Of a DNA stretch of 64,000 nt, positions 59,649-64,000 are shown piece by piece (the stretch's first letter is position 1; each line of letters opens with the position of its first letter). The notes below the pieces were generated by a model that saw only the letters and a list, made by a program, of their open reading frames with translations, was not told where the DNA came from and searched no databases. The translations under genes were made by a program, and so were the position numbers. Origin of the DNA: Paucilactobacillus hokkaidonensis JCM 18461 (lineage in GTDB: Bacteria; Bacillota; Bacilli; Lactobacillales; Lactobacillaceae); assembly GCF_000829395.1 (NCBI RefSeq), contig NZ_AP014680.1, positions 1,984,001 through 2,048,000 of the forward strand, given 5' to 3'.

Positions 59649-60017
59649 AAATGTGTTCGCAACCGCACTAGCTTCGCGTCGATGTCGATTGTACTAAGCC
59701 GAGAACCAGCAAGTACAAGTCGCAGATGACTACGTGTAACAAAATAATGATCCTCACATGGATAGTTCACCATGTAACATCCCGCTATTTTTATAGATTA
59801 AATGTGTTCGCAACCGCAGATGACTACGTGTAACAAAATAATGATCCTCACATGGATAGTTCACCATGTAACATCCCGCTATTTTTATAGATTAAACGTG
59901 TTTACAACCGCAGATGACTACGTGTAACAAAATAATGATCCTCACATGGATAGTTCACCATGTAAGGATCATTATTACGTTACACTCCGTCATCTAAACG
60001 CGGTTGTTCTCACTCTT
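59649..60017 (-). repeat. Palindromic stop-anchored element, copy 6 with two truncated units
   Basis: Units begin AAATGTGTTCGCAACCGCA at 59649 and 59800 and AAACGTGTTTACAACCGCA at 59894. The last is a full palindrome ending GCGGTTGTTCTCACTCTT two bases from the PTS gene stop codon. Units 2 and 3 are 94 bases apart; unit 1 carries an extra 57 bases with its own TTGTACT/AGTACAA stem. It fills most of the 540-base gap here, and arms match copy 4. Confidence 0.87.
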
Positions 60018-60019
60018 AT

Positions 60020-61105
60020 CTAAACAATTTCCAAATGCAAATCATCCTGTTCTGCCCAGTGAAATGCACGCATTAAACGGTAGCCAACTACTGAAATGAT
60101 GGCTGGTAATAATACACCACAGAATAGATAAACCCAGAATGAATGCATGTTAGTTGAAGCTAAGTTAATTGGTGCAATGAACGAAGTTAACCCCAGTCCA
60201 CCAATCGTATACGGTACACTAAATTTAAAGAATAATGTTCCAACCGCAGCACTCACCATTGCAGCTACAAACGGTGGCAAGCACAACCTTGGATTCTTTA
60301 ATAGATTAGGAAACTGAACTTTTGGTGTAATCATTCCTTGCGCAATGTTAGCACCAACATTATTTTCTTGAAATGACATTACCAAAAAGCCAACAAATTG
60401 TGCTGTTGTTCCGATTAAGGTAGCACCAGACGAAATTGGATCAAGTGCGATTGCGATTGCCAACGCAGCTGATGAAGCAGGAGTCATCAAAAAGATTGCA
60501 AATGCCAATGCAAGGGCCATTGACCCGATCAATGGGCTCACCGTCATTGCTCCTGAAACCCATTTGCTCAATGCATTCAAAGCAGGCGTAGTAACTGCCC
60601 CTGCACCAAGGCCAAACATTGTTCCTACAAAAGTTGATGCTAAAGGTACAAGCATCATGTCAAGTGGTGTCTTACCAGTTAAGTATTTTCCAACCATTAC
60701 AGCTAAAACGGCTGCTAAAACGGCACTGATTGGTTGTCCACTTGCAAACACCATGCTCGAGGCTGCTTCATGTGCTTGCCAGCCAGTTGCAGTGGCACCA
60801 CTAACTGCTGATGTAGTGAAATAAACTGCATTAGCACCAACCGTGGCAGAAATCATCGCGCTAAACATAACTAACGTATTAACTTTTAGTTGCGATGCCA
60901 CCGCTGCCCCAAAACCAGCTGGCAGTAAAACCTGTGCAATAGCGCCAATTTGATACAATTGGTTCCAGTGAACAATATTTGCAATAGATTGGAATAATAG
61001 CCCAACGCCTAACATAACTAAAATTGCATTTGAAACCGCTGCTGAAACATTGTAAACGTAATCCTTAACGGACATGCGCCCGTCTTGTGCCTGTGTATTT
61101 TCCAT
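60020..61105 (-). CDS. PTS EIIC-like membrane protein (PTS_EIIC_2/PfoR type)
   Basis: A 361-residue protein with about ten hydrophobic segments, matching the PTS_EIIC_2 family that includes the Clostridium PfoR regulator. Landmarks: GLLFQSIANIVHW, GAGAVTTPALN, MTPASSAALAIAIALDP and QENNVGANIAQGM. No EIIA or EIIB domains or genes nearby, so sugar phosphotransfer is doubtful; it may carry or sense an unknown solute. AAGGGGG site. Own unit, ended by palindromic element 6. Confidence 0.75.
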   Translation of the reverse strand: MENTQAQDGRMSVKDYVYNVSAAVSNAILVMLGVGLLFQSIANIVHWNQLYQIGAIAQVLLPAGFGAAVASQLKVNTLVMFSAMISATVGANAVYFTTSAVSGATATGWQAHEAASSMVFASGQPISAVLAAVLAVMVGKYLTGKTPLDMMLVPLASTFVGTMFGLGAGAVTTPALNALSKWVSGAMTVSPLIGSMALALAFAIFLMTPASSAALAIAIALDPISSGATLIGTTAQFVGFLVMSFQENNVGANIAQGMITPKVQFPNLLKNPRLCLPPFVAAMVSAAVGTLFFKFSVPYTIGGLGLTSFIAPINLASTNMHSFWVYLFCGVLLPAIISVVGYRLMRAFHWAEQDDLHLEIV

Positions 61106-61245
61106 ATATATGTATCCCCCTTAAAAATTGTTCCCGGTAAAACTATGTAAGATTAAAATATGATGAGAACTTGATGACAATTTAATCATTATTAACATGA
61201 ACTGTCAATCATTTTAGATCAGATATTTTGCTAGTAAAAATAAAA

Positions 61246-61290
61246 AAGAAGTTAGAACGGTAATGAAAACCATTCCAACTTATAAAAAAA
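61246..61290. terminator. Terminator after the Rrf2 gene
   Basis: AAGTTAGAACGGT and ACCATTCCAACTT pair with mismatches around AATGAAA; A and T flanks on both sides. Marks the end of the rrf2-type gene. Confidence 0.65.
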
Positions 61291-61295
61291 TTTTA

Positions 61296-61766
61296 TTATT
61301 TTTTATTTTCTCGCGTTTTATTAATAAAGTAACCATGATTAGTGATATCTTTTTTTAGATCCGCCAAAGTAAATTGGTGATAAAACTGACGGTAATCTTC
61401 ATCTGCTAAGGTAAATAAATCTGTCAGGGTTTCTTTAATGTTGCTTGAAATCTCGCCTGTTTCTGATTGATCTAATTCCTTTGTATCCCCTGTAATAAAA
61501 CGGGCATAACTAATCGTTGGTGGAATCGTTAGATCATAAAGTTCTCCCACATTACACTGGTCGAGTACCTTTTTTAATCGATAACCACCATTTTTACCAA
61601 CACTACCTTCGACGTAGCCATTTTTGTGTAACAGCGACAAAATATTTCGAATCATTACTGGATTTAAGCTCAGTGATTGAGCTAACTCACGGCTAGCAAT
61701 TCGCCGATCACGATTTTGATCTAAATATAATAAACTATGAACCGCTACTGAAAAATCGAGACGCAT
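61296..61766 (-). CDS. Rrf2-family transcriptional regulator
   Basis: A 156-residue Rrf2 regulator. N-terminal winged HTH with MRLDFSVAVHSLLYLDQNRDRRIASRELAQSLSLNPVMIRNILSLLHKNGYV and the wing SVGKNGGYRLKK. The three-cysteine iron-sulfur cluster of IscR/NsrR is not present (one Cys only, in DQCNVGELY), so it senses something else. It resembles YwnA-like regulators in size. AAGGAG site. Target is probably its own promoter or the adjacent genes. Confidence 0.83.
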   Translation of the reverse strand: MRLDFSVAVHSLLYLDQNRDRRIASRELAQSLSLNPVMIRNILSLLHKNGYVEGSVGKNGGYRLKKVLDQCNVGELYDLTIPPTISYARFITGDTKELDQSETGEISSNIKETLTDLFTLADEDYRQFYHQFTLADLKKDITNHGYFINKTRENKK

Positions 61767-62079
61767 GAGCTTAATTCTCCTTACATAAAATAAAATGTCT
61801 TCTATTTAGTTATAACAATTAATAGGTTAAATTACCATTTTTTTATTTTCCGAATTGATCATATTTCGTGCAATCACCGATTGTGACGCTTTAGATGAAT
61901 TATTAATTAATTTAATTTTAATTTTAAAATTAGTATTTAGTTATCGTAATAAACCATGTTTTGTTTAAACCAAACCATTGATATTACTTGCATTTAAAGG
62001 TAATTTTAGGTACCATTGTTTCAACTGTGAAAAGTATTTTTACACTATTTGGTTTATGGATTTAAGAAATGAGGAATAG
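61767..62079. other. AT-rich divergent intergenic region
   Basis: 313 bases with no gene. It must hold promoters for the rrf2-type gene and the CBS transporter. A TTATAACAATTAATAGG stretch near 61809 could be an Rrf2 target, but no clear inverted repeat or consensus pair stands out. Confidence 0.5.
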
Positions 62080-63453
62080 TTGTTGGATAGCGGTCAGATA
62101 CTAATTAATCTCGTGATTATTTTAATCACTTTCCTGTTTGCCGCATTTTTCGTGGCTGCAGAATTTGCGCTTGTTCAAACACGTTTGACGGCGTTGCAAG
62201 AGGCCCAAGAAGAACGTGAAAAACCATCTTTGAAGATTAATCGGGCTATCAAGATGGTCACCAACCTTAATGAGTATCTTTCTACTACTCAAGTTGGTGT
62301 GTCAGTCTGTGGTATTATCTTGGGTTGGTTAGGAGAATCTACCATTGAAACGATGTTGCTGGATGTAATCAATCTTTCACATCTTCCAATCGGCCAAGGT
62401 GGTCTCCATGTTATCGGTGCAATTTTCGGTGTCCTGATTTTGACATATCTTGAAGTGGTATTCACTGAAATCGTGCCCAAAAACGTAGCTATTGATATGC
62501 CAATGAAGGTAATGATGTTCGTCACAACACCATTGCACGTATTCCATATTACTTTCTACCCATTCGTTTGGTTACTTAACACTTCAGCTAATGGAGTTGT
62601 GAAAATGATTGGTTTAAAACCAGCCGATGAGGCTGATGAAGTTCTTTCCCAAGGAGAGATTTTAAGCCTATCCAAAAATGCCGTTGCTGGTGGTGAACTT
62701 GAGAAAAATGATCTGCTTTATATGCAACGAGCCTTTGACCTTAATGATAAGGTTGCTAAGGATATCATGATTGATCGAACTCAATTAGTGGTCATTGATA
62801 TCAAGGATTCAATTAAAGATGCAATTAAAGTTTACTTACAAGAAAAGTACAGTCGCCTACCAGTTGTGGCCGACAATGATAAAGACAAAGTTCTGGGGTA
62901 CGTTTATAACTACGATTTAATTCGCCAGTCACACACTGACCCCGATATTTCACTAAGTAAGATCATTCGTCATATTTCTACCACACCTGAATCGACACCG
63001 ATCACGGCTGTCTTGCAACAAATGATTCATAAACGGACCCCAATTGTTGTGGTTGTTGATGAATACGGTGGAACCAGTGGTATTATCACTGACAAAGACA
63101 TCTATGAAGAATTATTTGGCACCGTTCGTGATGAAATTGATGATGTGTCTGATGAAATTATTTTTAAGCAAGACGATGGATCGTACAAAATTAGTGGTAA
63201 AACCACTACTTATGATTTTGAACGTTACTTTCAAACTGAAATTAAAGAATTTGATCTCTCAGAAGTGGTTACAATCACAGGCTACATCATTGATAAATAT
63301 TCCAACATCCATGTTGGTGATATCTTTACCATTCAAGATTTTAACTTCGAAGTGCTTGATTTCGAAAACTCATACATTAATTGGTTCAAAGTAACTAAAA
63401 AAGTTGATATCAAACCAATCAATGATGAATTCACAGCTGAAACATTAAAATAA
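62080..63453 (+). CDS. HlyC/CorC (CNNM-CBS) family membrane protein
   Basis: A 457-residue protein with an N-terminal DUF21/CNNM membrane domain (about 1-190, four helices, including AEFALVQTRLTALQE and TTQVGVSVCGIILGWLGE). It is followed by a CBS pair (about 215-335, with SRLPVVADNDKDKVLGYVYNYDL and TPIVVVVDEYGGTSGIIT) and a C-terminal CorC_HlyC domain. Probably a magnesium or divalent-cation exporter, though long annotated as hemolysin. TTG start after GAGGAATAG (two TTG codons in a row). Confidence 0.87.
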   Translation: MLDSGQILINLVIILITFLFAAFFVAAEFALVQTRLTALQEAQEEREKPSLKINRAIKMVTNLNEYLSTTQVGVSVCGIILGWLGESTIETMLLDVINLSHLPIGQGGLHVIGAIFGVLILTYLEVVFTEIVPKNVAIDMPMKVMMFVTTPLHVFHITFYPFVWLLNTSANGVVKMIGLKPADEADEVLSQGEILSLSKNAVAGGELEKNDLLYMQRAFDLNDKVAKDIMIDRTQLVVIDIKDSIKDAIKVYLQEKYSRLPVVADNDKDKVLGYVYNYDLIRQSHTDPDISLSKIIRHISTTPESTPITAVLQQMIHKRTPIVVVVDEYGGTSGIITDKDIYEELFGTVRDEIDDVSDEIIFKQDDGSYKISGKTTTYDFERYFQTEIKEFDLSEVVTITGYIIDKYSNIHVGDIFTIQDFNFEVLDFENSYINWFKVTKKVDIKPINDEFTAETLK

Positions 63454-63457
63454 CACT

Positions 63458-63492
63458 TAAAAGCAGCTGTTTTTAGGCTGCTTTTTCTTTTC
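63458..63492 (+). terminator. Terminator after the CBS transporter
   Basis: AAAAGCAGC and GCTGCTTTT pair around TGTTTTTAG and run into TTCTTTT. Confidence 0.8.
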
Positions 63493-63588
63493 ACAAAATA
63501 ATTCAAAAAAAGATGTACCACTTTGAACTAATCACGGGTAGAATAATTAAAGATGATAAACTCGCTAGAATGAAAGAAGAGGGAAACT

Positions 63589-64000
63589 ATGGACCCAATT
63601 AATGTACTATATATTTCAATCGAAGGTAACACGCGCTCGTTCATGGAACGCTTGATGACTTATGCCAATCAGCAACATGCAATTGACAATGCTCATCCCG
63701 AAATCAAAGCACGTGAGATCACTGAACAAAGTGATTTCACAGACGAACGCGAGCCATTCTTTGCATCAGTACCAACCTATTTAGATGGTGGTAATGGAAT
63801 CGATTCAGGGGTTAAGGAATTAATGACAAATGTTTTAGGCGAATACATTCGCTATCATAATAACGCCCGCTTGTGTATCGGGGTGATTGGTAGTGGTAAC
63901 CGCAACTTCAATGAACAATATTGTTTAACTGCCAAACGATATGCTCGACAGTTTAATGCACCATTTATTGCTGACTATGAATTACGTGGTACTTCAAATG
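63589..64000 (+). CDS. nrdI: NrdI-like flavodoxin, 3' end beyond window
   Basis: The frame opens MDPINVLYISIEGNTRSFME, with a flavin-binding loop (IEGNTRSF), and includes VIGSGNRNFNEQYCLTAKRYA, the NrdI signature. NrdI activates the manganese cofactor of class Ib ribonucleotide reductase. GAGGGAAACT precedes the ATG. At least 137 codons; the gene is cut by the window edge, and nrdE/nrdF would be expected nearby. Some lactobacilli have an extra stand-alone NrdI. Confidence 0.85.
   Translation, partial: MDPINVLYISIEGNTRSFMERLMTYANQQHAIDNAHPEIKAREITEQSDFTDEREPFFASVPTYLDGGNGIDSGVKELMTNVLGEYIRYHNNARLCIGVIGSGNRNFNEQYCLTAKRYARQFNAPFIADYELRGTSN

Noticed and set aside
58319-60017. CRISPR array
   Set aside because: Units are 84-95 bases, directly abutting and self-complementary, with no unique spacers and no cas genes.
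1-64000. tRNA, rRNA genes, prophage or plasmid origin
   Set aside because: I found no clover-leaf tRNA ends, rRNA segments, phage structural genes, integrase or replication initiator in the window.

Overview
The window is one 64 kb piece of a low-GC Gram-positive chromosome, almost certainly from the Lactobacillaceae. Support comes from strong AGGAGG-type ribosome binding sites, frequent TTG/GTG starts, CcpA (cre) and Rex sites, a PepD dipeptidase, DUF4811 and DUF1836 proteins, an ISLre2-family insertion sequence, an AraR-controlled arabinose regulon and a bifunctional AdhE. The species cannot be named from sequence alone.

Layout. (1) 1-11 kb: YbaK deacylase, a membrane HExxH protein and an HD hydrolase, then an eight-gene aromatic operon on the minus strand (aroE-aroF-aroB-aroC-aroA-tyrA-aroK-aroQ), with aroD divergent. 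The operon leader encodes a 19-residue peptide ending YYYYWFSK, then mutually exclusive hairpins and two terminators. (2) 10.7-20 kb: ArsC, a TetR-controlled ABC exporter, an AbrB/RelE toxin-antitoxin pair, PepD and a DHA2 drug exporter with DUF4811. (3) 19-27 kb: an acyl-CoA module holding a CoaA-like kinase, LysR regulator, CoA-transferase, FabV-type enoyl-CoA reductase, MaoC hydratase, aquaglyceroporin and crotonase. (4) 27-32 kb: a sugar or sugar-acid operon of unknown substrate (SDR, D-lyxose isomerase, HIT protein, zinc dehydrogenase, ACS-type MFS, AraC regulator). (5) 33-46 kb: the arabinose genes araA, araR, araE, araD and araB with matching AraR boxes, plus adhE under Rex/cre sites. 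(6) 46-51 kb: HigBA-like genes, an ISLre2 element and a decayed type I toxin region. (7) 51-54 kb: a VanY-like peptidase, a divergent prephenate-dehydratase-family gene with a Phe-rich leader peptide, and an M20 peptidase. (8) 54-64 kb: proBA, an aldo/keto reductase, a degenerate ABC ATPase, a PTS EIIC-like protein, an Rrf2 regulator, a CBS-domain transporter and the start of nrdI.

Three things stand out. First, two separate aromatic leaders (Tyr/Trp/Phe codons before aroE, Phe codons before the pheA-like gene) share one design: consensus promoter, leader peptide, overlapping pairing segments and intrinsic terminator. This is the pattern of ribosome-mediated attenuation rather than a T-box. 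Second, at least six long palindromic elements share end motifs (AAGAGTG at one end, CACGTTT at the other) but have different arms. Five begin 0 to 3 nt after, or overlap, a stop codon, and three carry tandem truncated copies. Third, the CoA-transferase/hydratase/FabV module has no thiolase and looks like an electron sink reducing hydroxy- or enoyl-acids. It appears to be controlled by a LysR regulator through boxes placed near -65 of two predicted promoters.
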